DNA of 64,000 nt from CAZTTH01 sp964615975 (GTDB taxonomy: Bacteria; Verrucomicrobiota; Lentisphaeria; JABSQK01; JAJFLO01), in assembly GCA_964615975.1 (NCBI GenBank), contig CAZTTH010000019.1, positions 8,925-72,924 of the forward strand. Reading direction: 5' to 3'. Below, piece after piece: positions 1 through 9,247 of this stretch. The position numbers were made by a program, and so were the translations under genes. Numbering within the stretch: the stretch's first letter is position 1; each line of letters begins with the position of its first letter. The notes below the pieces were generated by a model. The model had not been told where the DNA came from and searched no databases. It saw only the letters and a list, made by a program, of their open reading frames with translations.

Positions 1-914
1 TCAATTGCCAAGGTTCCACGGTCAGGCATCAACTTGTCTTTCGGTAAATACTTAATATTAACTTCGGGAAAATGTTTATGCAGGATGGTCGCCATTTCCG
101 TGATCGAGCGTCCTTGTCCACATGTAATATTTAAGATTTGATTGCGTGATTTTTCATTTTCGATGATTTTGTTCACTCCCTGAACAAGGTCATCAATATA
201 GGTAAAGTCCAGGCTGTCGGAGCCATCTCCATTAACTGAGATATCCAAGCCCTGAATTGCGTTTTCGATAAATATCTGTCCCACACGACGACTGACACAT
301 CTTTCCCCATATAGTGCCGACGGGCGGACAATGGTAAAGGGCAACCCAAACACTTGCTGGTAGGCGATGACCATTTTTTCTCCGGCGAACTTTAGTGCTC
401 CATAAATTCCGATGGGATCGCAGTGTGAAGTTTCACTCACTGTGCCATCGGTAAAGTTTCCATAAACCATGCTGGATGAGAAATAGATAAAATGTTCGAT
501 TTGATCCCGTGCATTATCCAATGCGTTTTCCAGAGTACGCAAGCTATGATCGAAGGTACTGAATGGATCTTTATTTGAACGAGCAGCGTGGGCGACGGCA
601 GCGAGATGAATGATGACCTGGGGCTTGATCTTGCCTAATAAATGTGAAAGAGCATGATAATCGCGCGCATCAAGGATATGCAGCGGAATATTTTTCTGCC
701 TGATCAAGTCAAATCGTTGATTAATGATTCGCAGATAAAGTTCGCGATTTTGGACATTTTCACTGCTGGAGGTGAAATAGAGAAGGTTATTGACTTGTAA
801 ACTGTCGATGATATGGGGACACGCCCCTTCATTCGCAAGTGCCAGCGCAAGATGATGCCCGATAAATCCCCCCCCGCCAATCAAAGCGATATTACGTCCG
901 CTTAACGAAATCAT
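1..914 (-). CDS. NAD-dependent epimerase/dehydratase (3' end outside window)
   Basis: Extended short-chain dehydrogenase of the nucleotide-sugar epimerase/dehydratase type, likely making or modifying a sugar for the surface polysaccharide. The N-terminus has a glycine-rich NAD(P) loop (GGGGFIGHH, residues about 11-19). A SSSMVYG segment and a YGALK (YxxxK) active site lie near residues 145-170. The reading frame is open through base 1, so about 304 residues are visible and the C-terminus is missing. The ATG at 914 follows a strong AGGAGGTG ribosome site 8 bases upstream, inside the end of the aminotransferase gene, with only 2 bases between stop and start, so the two are co-translated. Substrate cannot be told from sequence. 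Confidence 0.9.
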   Translation of the reverse strand, partial: MISLSGRNIALIGGGGFIGHHLALALANEGACPHIIDSLQVNNLLYFTSSSENVQNRELYLRIINQRFDLIRQKNIPLHILDARDYHALSHLLGKIKPQVIIHLAAVAHAARSNKDPFSTFDHSLRTLENALDNARDQIEHFIYFSSSMVYGNFTDGTVSETSHCDPIGIYGALKFAGEKMVIAYQQVFGLPFTIVRPSALYGERCVSRRVGQIFIENAIQGLDISVNGDGSDSLDFTYIDDLVQGVNKIIENEKSRNQILNITCGQGRSITEMATILHKHFPEVNIKYLPKDKLMPDRGTLAI

Positions 915-916
915 AT

Positions 917-2062
917 TTATTTCACCTCCTGAATTATTTGCTTAAAAGTATTAGCGATATAAAGCATATCTTCTTCGTTCAGATGAGGTCCCACTGGCAA
1001 CGATATCGTACAATAACTGATGTGAGCTGCCACCGGAAAACTGTTGTCGGCGTAGTCGTATTTTTGTTTATAATAAGTCATGTGAGGAACCGGCTTCGGA
1101 TAATAAATACTGGTGCCGATACCGGCTTGTTTTAACTTTGTTACAATCTCGTAGCGTGCTCCTGCAAGGTGATCATTCAATATTATTGACAAGCAATAAT
1201 AACTGCTTTGAAATTCGCCATGAGTAGATTGCAACAGATTGATTTCTTGCAGGGATTTCAAGTTATTAGTTAATATTTCATGGTTGCTCTGTCTTTTCCT
1301 CAGGAATTCCGGAATACGTTTTAGTTGTTCAATTCCGATTGCCGCATGAATCTCGCTCATTCGATAATTGAACCCAAGTTGCGGAACGTCGTATACTCCC
1401 GGGATCACTCGTTCCCCCACATGTCGATCAACTCCAAAAGCGCGCTGCCGGATAATCCGTTTGGCAACCTGCTCATGACGGGTAATCAACATCCCGCCTT
1501 CCGCTGTTGTCATGTGTTTGACTGGATAAAATGAGAAACATCCCACATCGCCATGCAACCCAGCATGTATTCCTTGAAAATAAGTGCCGATCGCGAGAGC
1601 GCAGTCCTCGACCACAAACAGTGAATGACGTTTAGCTATGGTCATCAATCGATTCATATCCACTGGCATGCCAAGGAAATGCACAATGGAAATGGCGCGG
1701 GTGCGATCTGTGAGACTATTTTCGATTAGGTCAAGATCAATATTCCCTGTATGTGGTTCCGCATCAACAAAAACCGGTTTGGCGCCGCATAATTCAACTG
1801 CATGAGCAGTCGCGGTATGGGTTTGAGCGGGAACAATAACCTCATCTCCAGGACCAAGACCAAGATAAAAATAGGATAGATGAAGACCTGCTGTACAGGA
1901 TGACAGTGACACGGAATATGGGGCTCCTGTAAAGGCTGAAAATGAATTTTCAAACTCATGAGATAGTGGACCGTGAACGAGAATGGTTCCATTTAATACA
2001 TTCATGACTGCCTGGCGTTCTTCATCGCCAATCAAGGGTTTTCCAAAAGGGATATTTCTCAT
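917..2062 (-). CDS. DegT/DnrJ/EryC1/StrS family sugar aminotransferase
   Basis: PLP-dependent aminotransferase of 381 residues, the normal family length, that converts a keto-sugar nucleotide to an amino sugar. The PLP lysine lies in FYPVKHMTTAEGG (about residues 179-191), matching the family pattern with the EGG downstream. The N-terminal IPFGKPLIGDEE and the HTHTATAHAV stretch are also typical. An AAGGAAGC ribosome site precedes the ATG. It sits between a Gfo/Idh/MocA oxidoreductase and an epimerase, so these may form an oxidation-transamination series on one sugar. The exact amino sugar is not inferable. Confidence 0.93.
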   Translation of the reverse strand: MRNIPFGKPLIGDEERQAVMNVLNGTILVHGPLSHEFENSFSAFTGAPYSVSLSSCTAGLHLSYFYLGLGPGDEVIVPAQTHTATAHAVELCGAKPVFVDAEPHTGNIDLDLIENSLTDRTRAISIVHFLGMPVDMNRLMTIAKRHSLFVVEDCALAIGTYFQGIHAGLHGDVGCFSFYPVKHMTTAEGGMLITRHEQVAKRIIRQRAFGVDRHVGERVIPGVYDVPQLGFNYRMSEIHAAIGIEQLKRIPEFLRKRQSNHEILTNNLKSLQEINLLQSTHGEFQSSYYCLSIILNDHLAGARYEIVTKLKQAGIGTSIYYPKPVPHMTYYKQKYDYADNSFPVAAHISYCTISLPVGPHLNEEDMLYIANTFKQIIQEVK

Positions 2063-2071
2063 GATGCTTCC

Positions 2072-3073
2072 TTAATTTATATACTCGACTTTTATCGTGG
2101 AATTCTGCTGCATTGCTTTTTCAATAGACAGACAGACGCTCATCGCAGTAAAAATCTCATCACACGAGATTTCAGGCTCGAGATCAAAGAGGATGCTTTC
2201 GATGAAATTATAAAGTAAATCACCTTTATGAACTCCGGGGTAGGGTGTAACGATAATTTCCGGAATTTGACTTTTATCTCGACTGGTATACATCCGAGCT
2301 TCATTCAATCCATTTAGCCAGGTGGCTTTTGTCCCATAGATATTGAGACAATGAAAATGAGGAAAGACACAGCCGAAATTAGCAGTCACCTTTCCAATCG
2401 CCCCACTTTTAAACTTCAGGAGACTGGCTACAAGGTCATTATACTGAAATTGGGTCCCTTGCGTGCAAATATTGTTACCGAAAGCCGTGACTTCTTCGAT
2501 ATGATCTCCTGTTATCCATAATAGCAGATCAATCAGGTGTATTCCTCCACCATATAACACTGAGTAAAAATCGATCTTTCCCCTCCATCCCTCGGTTATT
2601 TTATGAATCCGGCCAAAGTTATAATCTCCCTCGACGTAATAAATTTTACCGAGTTTTCGTTCTAGAATCCATTGTCTTAATTCCTGAAAGCGGGGACATT
2701 TTCTCAAGATCAGATTGGAACTCAATTTTAACCGAGGTTTGGTTTTTACAACATTAATTATGGATCGGAGTTCTGTTTCCGACAAACAAAGAGGTTTTTC
2801 AACGAAGACATGTTTATCATGTTTGAATGCAGCAATGATTTGCTCACAATGATAATTGTCATAAGAGGCGATTGACACCACATCAATATCCGGATTTTGT
2901 AGAATATCATTAGCCGATGTAAAAAATGGTAACTCCGGATATTTCTCCTTGAAATATTGCTTTTTCTCCACTGAGAAGTCTGCGATTCCTTTTACCCGAC
3001 AACCGGAATGCGCCTCATAACCAGCGATGTGCTGTTCCCCGACCCCCAAACCAATGATTCCGACATTCAACAT
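2072..3073 (-). CDS. Gfo/Idh/MocA family oxidoreductase
   Basis: NAD(P)-dependent sugar oxidoreductase of 333 residues. The N-terminal Rossmann fold has the GLGVGEQHIAGY loop (residues 8-19), followed by the family-defining EKPL motif (about residues 92-95), whose lysine is catalytic. The C-terminal alpha/beta domain spans about residues 125-300. Family members in sugar clusters oxidise a hydroxyl before transamination, which fits the DegT aminotransferase 9 bases downstream. It starts 4 bases after the end of the SpsF-like gene, indicating one operon. Confidence 0.9.
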   Translation of the reverse strand: MLNVGIIGLGVGEQHIAGYEAHSGCRVKGIADFSVEKKQYFKEKYPELPFFTSANDILQNPDIDVVSIASYDNYHCEQIIAAFKHDKHVFVEKPLCLSETELRSIINVVKTKPRLKLSSNLILRKCPRFQELRQWILERKLGKIYYVEGDYNFGRIHKITEGWRGKIDFYSVLYGGGIHLIDLLLWITGDHIEEVTAFGNNICTQGTQFQYNDLVASLLKFKSGAIGKVTANFGCVFPHFHCLNIYGTKATWLNGLNEARMYTSRDKSQIPEIIVTPYPGVHKGDLLYNFIESILFDLEPEISCDEIFTAMSVCLSIEKAMQQNSTIKVEYIN

Positions 3074-3077
3074 GAAA

Positions 3078-3782
3078 TCAATTGTCCTTTCTCAGAGTAT
3101 CTAATATGGTTGCTTTCAACCCAATCAGTTCTTTCCAGGTGTATTGCCAATGAGGTTTGGAAAAACCTCTAATCATTCGTTCCGCGATTGCCATATCTTC
3201 AGGGGTATCGACTTGCAATTGTTTTTGCGAATAATCCGCGTCCGCAGCGAAATTGTGAATTCGAAAGCGATTGGCATTTCGGTAAAAGTAGGGGCTGACA
3301 TGTTCTTGATCGGCAGCTTGAGTCATATGTGCCAGATTGTCGAGAAAACATCTGCTTTGAAATACTTCCACCGATTGACCTTTGGGAAAACTTCTGGGAA
3401 AAACATTAGTAACCATATCCACCGACTTCTGCTTCATTAGTTTAATGGCAGTTGTTACTAATTCCCGATCGATAAATGGACTGTCCCCGCAAATGCGCAC
3501 GAAATAATCGAATCCATAGTTTAAGAGCGCTTCCCGAAATCGTTGGGTCACATTGGTCAAAGAACCCCGAAAACAAGACTGTTTTTGAGACTGGCAAAAA
3601 GCTTCTATCTTATCATCAGTCAGATCTGTGGAAGTACAAACTACAATATCATCAAAATCAGACACTTTTTGGAGACGTTCTAATGTATAAAGCAACAATG
3701 GTTTTATGACAATCGGGTACAACACTTTGCCTGGCAGTCGTTTTGAGGACATCCGGGCTTGAATGAGCGCGCCAATGGTCAT
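3078..3782 (-). CDS. SpsF-like cytidylyltransferase-type glycan protein
   Basis: Nucleotidyltransferase of the SpsF / acylneuraminate cytidylyltransferase superfamily, 234 residues. The N-terminal nucleotide-binding loop reads ALIQARMSSKRLPGKVL (residues 5-21), followed by ICGDSPFID (metal-binding region, about residue 96) and a VDTPED motif near the C-terminus, as in SpsF relatives. It is distinct from the NeuA-like gene at 15469-16230 and probably activates a different sugar acid of the same polysaccharide. A decayed partial copy of this gene lies 700 bp upstream (4493-4744). Confidence 0.85.
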   Translation of the reverse strand: MTIGALIQARMSSKRLPGKVLYPIVIKPLLLYTLERLQKVSDFDDIVVCTSTDLTDDKIEAFCQSQKQSCFRGSLTNVTQRFREALLNYGFDYFVRICGDSPFIDRELVTTAIKLMKQKSVDMVTNVFPRSFPKGQSVEVFQSRCFLDNLAHMTQAADQEHVSPYFYRNANRFRIHNFAADADYSQKQLQVDTPEDMAIAERMIRGFSKPHWQYTWKELIGLKATILDTLRKDN

Positions 3783-3861
3783 AATACTTTTTAAACGGAT
3801 ATGCTAAGATGGTTGAACGATGAATTATTGTCGCTCCAGCGGATGAACATGATGGGTAAGA

Positions 3862-4332
3862 TCAACCATCACTGATGGTCATTTGTTGCAGCGTTTTCAG
3901 ATAATCAAGTGCGGCGCGTTTACGGGGATTGGGATCGGCGGCGGCTTCTTTCGCGACAATCAAAGCCGTCAGATTGAAAACACTCACTCTTTGGTTTCCC
4001 AATTCAAAAAATTGGACAAAGGGCAACGCCTCATCATACATGCCAATCCCTAATACCTCGCTGAAAATATCCACATCTCCCCATGTTGAATTGAGCGCGA
4101 ATACCGGTTGTTGCTGAAGAATTTCGTCCGTTAATGGATGATCCCATTCAGCGTCTATTTCATCCAGGGCGGCAAGAAGTTTGAGTCGATTCGTCGTGGT
4201 ATTGGCATACAAAATATCCAGATCGTATGTCTGTTCGGGACAACCATGCAATGTGGCCGCGAATCCGCCTAATATCAGGTACTCGACTTCATGACCGTTA
4301 AGGATTTCGATGATTTTTCGCGGATCAAACAC
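3862..4332 (-). CDS. MNT-type nucleotidyltransferase-fold protein
   Basis: Small 156-residue protein with a minimal nucleotidyltransferase fold: LILGGFAATLHG (residues 19-30), then TYDLDILY carrying the D-x-D pair, and a third acidic WGDVDIF. The C-terminal AKEAAADPNPRKRAALDYL is typical of family members found near toxin-antitoxin genes and polysaccharide loci. The start is GTG at 4332, with AAGGAG about 11 bases upstream inside the preceding small gene, so the genes overlap by 58 bp. Function is unknown; an antitoxin-like or nucleotidylating role is possible. A similar pair occurs at 16877-17606. Confidence 0.7.
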   Translation of the reverse strand: MFDPRKIIEILNGHEVEYLILGGFAATLHGCPEQTYDLDILYANTTTNRLKLLAALDEIDAEWDHPLTDEILQQQPVFALNSTWGDVDIFSEVLGIGMYDEALPFVQFFELGNQRVSVFNLTALIVAKEAAADPNPRKRAALDYLKTLQQMTISDG

Positions 4333-4481
4333 AACAATCTTTGCTCCTTTACTCGGCGATCAATCTTGGGCCACCATCCTCGGGCTTCAGTTTCACGTAA
4401 AGCCACCATCAGCGATTCAACGCGTTCATCCGGGGTTTTACGTTCATTACGGCGAATTGTTTCATCAAGGTAAATATTCAT
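4275..4481 (-). CDS. Small charged protein paired with nucleotidyltransferase
   Basis: A 68-residue basic/acidic protein beginning MNIYLDETIRRNERKT, predicted mostly helical, with no recognised domain. It overlaps the following nucleotidyltransferase gene by 58 bp in another frame and shelters that gene's ribosome site, so translation is probably coupled. Small helical proteins often precede MNT-type nucleotidyltransferases in two-gene modules. No clear ribosome site precedes its own ATG. The last 20 residues, encoded in the overlap, may be less conserved than the rest. Confidence 0.5.
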   Translation of the reverse strand: MNIYLDETIRRNERKTPDERVESLMVALRETEARGWWPKIDRRVKEQRLLCLIREKSSKSLTVMKSST

Positions 4482-4492
4482 GTAGTGAAATT

Positions 4493-4744
4493 CTATTGGG
4501 GTTTGCCAAATAAAATAATGAAAATGTATCCATGAATTAGATTTGCCAATCTTACATTATTGGTCGAACAATCCACCCTGGCATCGATTTCACTCTCTGG
4601 TTGCAATCGTTCTATCGGATATTGAATTAATGGTTTGTCGGCAATGAGTTTTAATATTTTACAGGGAAGTCGTTGGGAACTTATTAGCGCAAGAATTATC
4701 GCCCCGAAAGTCATGCTGAGTTTGAGGCGGAGAATCGAATCCAC
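4493..4744 (-). pseudogene. Relic of an SpsF-like cytidylyltransferase
   Basis: The reading frame contains MTFGAIILALISSQRLPCKI, which aligns over about 50 residues with the start of the intact SpsF-like protein at 3078-3782 (MTIGALIQARMSSKRLPGKV). The similarity continues through KPLIQYPIERLQ against KPLLLYTLERLQ and on to CSTNN against CTSTD. Afterwards the similarity ends and the frame runs into unrelated residues. Key loop residues have changed (QAR to LAL, PGK to PCK), so it is unlikely to be functional. It reads as a truncated duplicate, separated from the parent by the nucleotidyltransferase pair. Confidence 0.7.
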
Positions 4745-4753
4745 ATTACGGAT

Positions 4754-6571
4754 TTAAATATTTTCTGAGATCGAACCTTGCAATTGTTGTTGTTGTATCA
4801 TTTGGTGAAATTTTCCTTTGGCAGCCAGCAATTCCCGGTACCTTCCAGATTCAATAATGCGACCATGATCAAACACATAGATGTAATCCGCTTTTGTTAT
4901 GGTTGATAACCGGTGAGCGATGACAATGATGGTGGTGTCTTTTGCAATCTGCTCGATTGCCTCCTGAATATAACGTTCGGATTGTGTATCAAGGGCGCTG
5001 GTAGCTTCATCAAGTATCAATAATGCTGGTTTACGAATAATGGCGCGCGCCAAGGCAATGCGTTGGGCTTGTCCTCCCGATAGGCGAACTCCACGATCAC
5101 CGACCATGGTTTCATAGCCATTCGGGAATTCCATGATAAACTCATGAGCATGAGCTAATTGACAGACTGTTTGTATATCTGTATCACTAGCAGATTCGCA
5201 TGCCCACAATAAATTATCACGAATAGTACCATTGAATAAAATAACTTCTTGAGGAACATACCCAATCCGCTGGCGATATGTAGTCATATCAAATGTCAAT
5301 AGCGGAATTCCATCTATTGTAATTATGCCAATAGTGGGCTCCTGCAACCCCATGATGAGATCGATAAGAGTCGATTTTCCGGATCCGGATGAGCCAAGAA
5401 TCGCAACCATTTTTCCTTGTCGTATTTCCATAGATATATTGGAGAGTATGGTGACGTTATCGTCATAGGAAAAGGAAACGTTATCCAGGATTATGGTGTT
5501 GTTGATGTCATTAAATAATTTTATCCCATGTCTTTGTTCCTTAATCTTAGCCCTTTCATTAATCAGTTTGATTTGTTCGAAACTAGGAAGGCAACTATCC
5601 AGCATATTCTTGTTATTAATCAGGCCGCCGAAGGTATTCACCACACGCATGAGTGAATACACAATTACGGTTAATTCGGCAATGGGCATCATCAATTTAC
5701 GTGCGACAAATATAGTTGCAATTACAGCGGTTAAACCAAGAGGATAGTATAATAAGCTAATAGAATATTGAAGGGTTTGACACTTGACTGCCACTTGGCG
5801 ATGTTCGTTATATTTTAGGCTTAACTGGCGAATCATTTCTTTTTGTTTGCCAAAACCGAGAATGATTTTAGCCGCACTTATACTTTCTTGAAATTTCACA
5901 AAAAGTAGACTGGCGGTTTTCGAATTCAACGTAGCCAGATGATGGGTTATAGGTGAAATAATTTGAAATGGAATGAGGAGGAAAATGGCAATTCCAATAC
6001 ATATCAATGTGATCTTCCAGGACAGCAGAAAAGGTATAACACTTAGACAAAAGATTTGCATGATCGTTGAAACTATCAATGACATATATCCGATCGAGTC
6101 AGCAATTAAGCATGTTTCCCTCCAAAATGCGTTCAGGAGTTTGCCTTGTTGTTCCGATTTAAAGAACGTCCATTGTGCATTAAACATATTTCCGAAAGTG
6201 TTTAATATGATATCAGATTGAACTGCGTATTTAATTTGTACCATTATATTTGCTGCCAGAATGTTCAGTGCGGTTTTTATGAAATGAAATATAAGAAAAA
6301 TTATCGCCATAATTTTAAAATTTATAGTAACATCTATCTCCCTTAAAATATGGGCAATTTTGTGAGTCACCACGCTTACATTTTGTAGTTCTGGATCGAT
6401 AATTAAATCAATCATCGGGATTAGAATTAACATGCTGGCGACATCACTTAGGTTGACGAGTATGATCAGGACTACATTGATACTTATCATCCATGGATAT
6501 TGAGATGTCAGTTCTCGAATTAAAGTCATGATCCGTAAAGAACTGGTTAAATTTTTAAGGAAATGATGCAT
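4754..6571 (-). CDS. ABC exporter, fused permease-ATPase (MsbA-like)
   Basis: Half-transporter of 605 residues with an N-terminal six-helix membrane domain (about residues 25-315) and a C-terminal ATPase. The ATPase is canonical: Walker A GSSGSGKST (about 392-400), signature LSGGQAQR, Walker B LLILDEATSALD with the catalytic Glu, and the switch His in IAHRLST. It works as a homodimer. Placement in the polysaccharide locus suggests it flips a lipid-linked glycan or lipid across the inner membrane, but this is inferred from context. No separate Wzm/Wzt exporter is seen in the window. Confidence 0.9.
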   Translation of the reverse strand: MHHFLKNLTSSLRIMTLIRELTSQYPWMISINVVLIILVNLSDVASMLILIPMIDLIIDPELQNVSVVTHKIAHILREIDVTINFKIMAIIFLIFHFIKTALNILAANIMVQIKYAVQSDIILNTFGNMFNAQWTFFKSEQQGKLLNAFWRETCLIADSIGYMSLIVSTIMQIFCLSVIPFLLSWKITLICIGIAIFLLIPFQIISPITHHLATLNSKTASLLFVKFQESISAAKIILGFGKQKEMIRQLSLKYNEHRQVAVKCQTLQYSISLLYYPLGLTAVIATIFVARKLMMPIAELTVIVYSLMRVVNTFGGLINNKNMLDSCLPSFEQIKLINERAKIKEQRHGIKLFNDINNTIILDNVSFSYDDNVTILSNISMEIRQGKMVAILGSSGSGKSTLIDLIMGLQEPTIGIITIDGIPLLTFDMTTYRQRIGYVPQEVILFNGTIRDNLLWACESASDTDIQTVCQLAHAHEFIMEFPNGYETMVGDRGVRLSGGQAQRIALARAIIRKPALLILDEATSALDTQSERYIQEAIEQIAKDTTIIVIAHRLSTITKADYIYVFDHGRIIESGRYRELLAAKGKFHQMIQQQQLQGSISENI

Positions 6572-6960
6572 ATTTAATTTACAAAGATTACCACGGGGAA
6601 TATAACAAGAGAAATTTATGTTTTTTGATGTGTGATTAAAAAACGTTCAAAATCAGGTTTCTCTTTTGGGATTAGGGAAGGTGACTTTAATTAATCTCAA
6701 ATTCAGATTGGTTTGAATCAGATTCAAACTGGGTAAAAGCAATGAGAGAGAATGGAGATGGATGTGCTGAATGAATTAACTTTGTAGATGAGCATAAAAT
6801 TTCAAAGCATCAGGATTATGAAAAATTAGTCATATAATTTATCAGCCAAACTGGTGAAATAGACTCAACCCTGCACGAGGTGGTTTAAATCCATTGAGTG
6901 GAGCTACTTGGTTGGTCATGGAATATCATGAAATTATAGATAAAACACGGTATAAATGAG
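6572..6960. other. Intergenic stretch without recognisable gene
   Basis: AT-rich 389-bp spacer between the ABC exporter and the aldehyde dehydrogenase, both on the minus strand. I see no convincing coding frame, RNA gene or strong terminator. Its length and the change of functional group suggest a promoter for the exporter sub-operon may lie here. Confidence 0.5.
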
Positions 6961-8421
6961 TTACGAAAAATTGGTCTTTACAAGAAAAGAGATATTTTTT
7001 AATTCAGAGTATACATCCAATGCTTCTACACCAGGTTCGCGTGTCCCATTTCCTGAAATACCGAATCCCCCAAATGGCATATGTGGTTCACTTCCAAAAG
7101 TACCAAAATTTACATTTGCAACTCCAGAGCGTATTCGATGTGCGAACCATAGAGCTCGATCAACGTTTCTTGTGTGAATTGCTGCAGTTAGTCCATATTC
7201 ACTATCATTTGCTTGGTCAAGTGCTTGTTCCATGGAAGAAACTTTCTGCAATGTTGCCACCGGGCCAAATATCTCTCTGCGATTTAATTCAGCATTGGAG
7301 GCAATGCCTTCAAACAATGTCGGCGAAATGTAAAATCCATTATTTAGCTCTGGGTCATCAAAAACACTTACACCCCCGCAAATTAGTTGGCCTCCCTGAG
7401 AAATTGCATTGGCAATAGCTGAGATAATAAAGTCACGATGACTCCTGCTTATGACAGGTCCCACGTCACATCCCGTTGAAACGCCAAGTTTCAGTGACTT
7501 AGTTTTCGTAATCAATTTATGGCGAAACTCGTCATAGATTTTATCAAAAATAATGATGCGACTTCCTGCTGAACATCGTTGTCCAGCATTGCTGAATGCT
7601 GAAAGAGATGCCCAGTGTACTGCTTGGTCGATATCAGCATCGTCACAAACAACGAATGGATTCTTCCCGCCAAGCTCAAGCGAAATCCGCGCCAATCGAC
7701 TACCCGCTGCTTCTGCGATCCATCTCCCAACCTGAGTTGAACCGGTAAAACTAATCAGGGCTACTCGGGGGTCTTTAACCAGGGTACTGCCTGCGGGATC
7801 CCCACGTCCATGAACTACATTGAGTACGCCATCAGGCAAACCTGCCAGTTGACATAATTCGGCAAAAATCATGGCGGTTTTTGGAGCATCTTCTGAAGCT
7901 TTTAACACTGCCGTATTGCCACAGACAAGAGCTGGAAACACTTTCCATGCGATGTTTGCAATTGGAGTATTTGCGGGAACAATGAGTGCGGCAACTCCAA
8001 GAGGCATTCTGATACAGTGAGTATATTTATTAGGCATTGCAGAAGTTAATGATCTTGCATAGAGGCGCATACCTTCACCTGCAAAATATTCGCCTTGTAG
8101 GATGGCGCCCCCTACCTCACCTTGCGCATCTTTCAACGACTTTCCAGTTTCCACTGCGACACATTCAGTTAATATATCGATACGTTCCTTCATCGCTGTC
8201 ACAATATCGCTTAGAATTTTTCCGCGGTTGACAGGAGTTTGCAACGACCATCTGCCAAATCCTAATTGGGCAGCATGGACAGCGCGATGAACGTCCTCTT
8301 GAGTGGATGCTGCTACTTTCCAGAGTTGCTCTCCAGTCGCCGGGTTAACCTTATCAATCCAATTTTCCACGACTGGTCGAGTCGGTTTACCATTTATCCA
8401 ATTTACAATTTCCACCCTCAT
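6961..8421 (-). CDS. NAD(P)-dependent aldehyde dehydrogenase
   Basis: Full-length ALDH superfamily enzyme, 486 residues from the chosen ATG at 8421 (MRVEIVNWINGK). That start has AAGGAA five to ten bases upstream and lies 13 bases past the SDR stop; an in-frame ATG at 8457 would overlap the SDR gene by 23 bp and adds a non-family extension. The active-site Glu lies in LELGGKNP and the catalytic Cys in NAGQRCSAGS. FTGSTQVG is the NAD-binding turn. In this sugar-acid cluster it may oxidise an aldehyde intermediate or a sugar side chain, which is unusual for ulosonic acid loci. Confidence 0.9.
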   Translation of the reverse strand: MRVEIVNWINGKPTRPVVENWIDKVNPATGEQLWKVAASTQEDVHRAVHAAQLGFGRWSLQTPVNRGKILSDIVTAMKERIDILTECVAVETGKSLKDAQGEVGGAILQGEYFAGEGMRLYARSLTSAMPNKYTHCIRMPLGVAALIVPANTPIANIAWKVFPALVCGNTAVLKASEDAPKTAMIFAELCQLAGLPDGVLNVVHGRGDPAGSTLVKDPRVALISFTGSTQVGRWIAEAAGSRLARISLELGGKNPFVVCDDADIDQAVHWASLSAFSNAGQRCSAGSRIIIFDKIYDEFRHKLITKTKSLKLGVSTGCDVGPVISRSHRDFIISAIANAISQGGQLICGGVSVFDDPELNNGFYISPTLFEGIASNAELNRREIFGPVATLQKVSSMEQALDQANDSEYGLTAAIHTRNVDRALWFAHRIRSGVANVNFGTFGSEPHMPFGGFGISGNGTREPGVEALDVYSELKNISFLVKTNFS

Positions 8422-8434
8422 TGCATTCCTTATG

Positions 8435-9247
8435 CTAAATAGCAGTCCAACCACCATCGATAACCAGATTTGAACCTGTCATATATTGACTGGCTTGGCT
8501 AAGCAAGAATATCAATGCGCCATTAAAATCTTTAGGCTGAGCCATGCGGCCAACAGGTATTCGAGAGCAATAAGCATCTAAGAATGCCTGCTCTTGATTT
8601 GAATAAACTCCTGCTAATGTTAGCGTATTGACTCTGACGCCTGACTTTGCCCAATACACTGCCAAGTAACGAGTTAAATTGTAAAGTGCTGACTTTGATA
8701 CTGAATAGGCTACGGGTTTATAAAAGACTTCACCGCGATCTCTGCGATATTGGTATAAACTTTGGTCGGGTGATACCATGCCATATATGGATGCGATGTT
8801 GACGATGGAACCCTTGTTTGTCTTGGCCATTGCCGTACCAAATACTTGACAACATAAGTAAACTCCCTTAACATTTACACCCATGATGAGATCCCATGAA
8901 GATTCTGGATAGGATTCAAATGGTCCATTTTCTATTACTGAAGAAGATGGCGGTGAGTCGATGGCAGCATTATTGACTAAAGCAGTGGGAGCGCCAAATT
9001 TTTGTTGAATTTGAATCAAGGTTTGGTTCAGTATCTTACGGTCGGTAATATCCGCTTGACAAAACAAGAAGGCGTCTGAATATCGTAGTTCTAGTGCATC
9101 GCTGTATACGGACCGCGTGATGTCAATTCCTACAACCTGAGCGCCTCCTTCAAGCAATGCTTCCGCATATTGCCTCCCTAATTGGCCAGAAACACCGGTT
9201 AGAATTACTACCTCGTTATTGATGGAAAACAGTTCATTTATTGACAT
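8435..9247 (-). CDS. SDR family oxidoreductase (PtmA-like)
   Basis: Classical short-chain dehydrogenase of 270 residues: cofactor loop TGVSGQLGRQYA near residue 17, NNAA (about 91), catalytic YSVSK (about residue 182) and a C-terminal DGGW. It overlaps the phosphatase gene by 10 bp, indicating tight coupling. Similar SDRs (for example PtmA of Campylobacter) sit in nonulosonic acid clusters beside a NeuB synthase and a CMP-transferase, which is exactly the arrangement here. The substrate is unknown; a reduced or oxidised ulosonic acid precursor is the best guess. Confidence 0.88.
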   Translation of the reverse strand: MSINELFSINNEVVILTGVSGQLGRQYAEALLEGGAQVVGIDITRSVYSDALELRYSDAFLFCQADITDRKILNQTLIQIQQKFGAPTALVNNAAIDSPPSSSVIENGPFESYPESSWDLIMGVNVKGVYLCCQVFGTAMAKTNKGSIVNIASIYGMVSPDQSLYQYRRDRGEVFYKPVAYSVSKSALYNLTRYLAVYWAKSGVRVNTLTLAGVYSNQEQAFLDAYCSRIPVGRMAQPKDFNGALIFLLSQASQYMTGSNLVIDGGWTAI

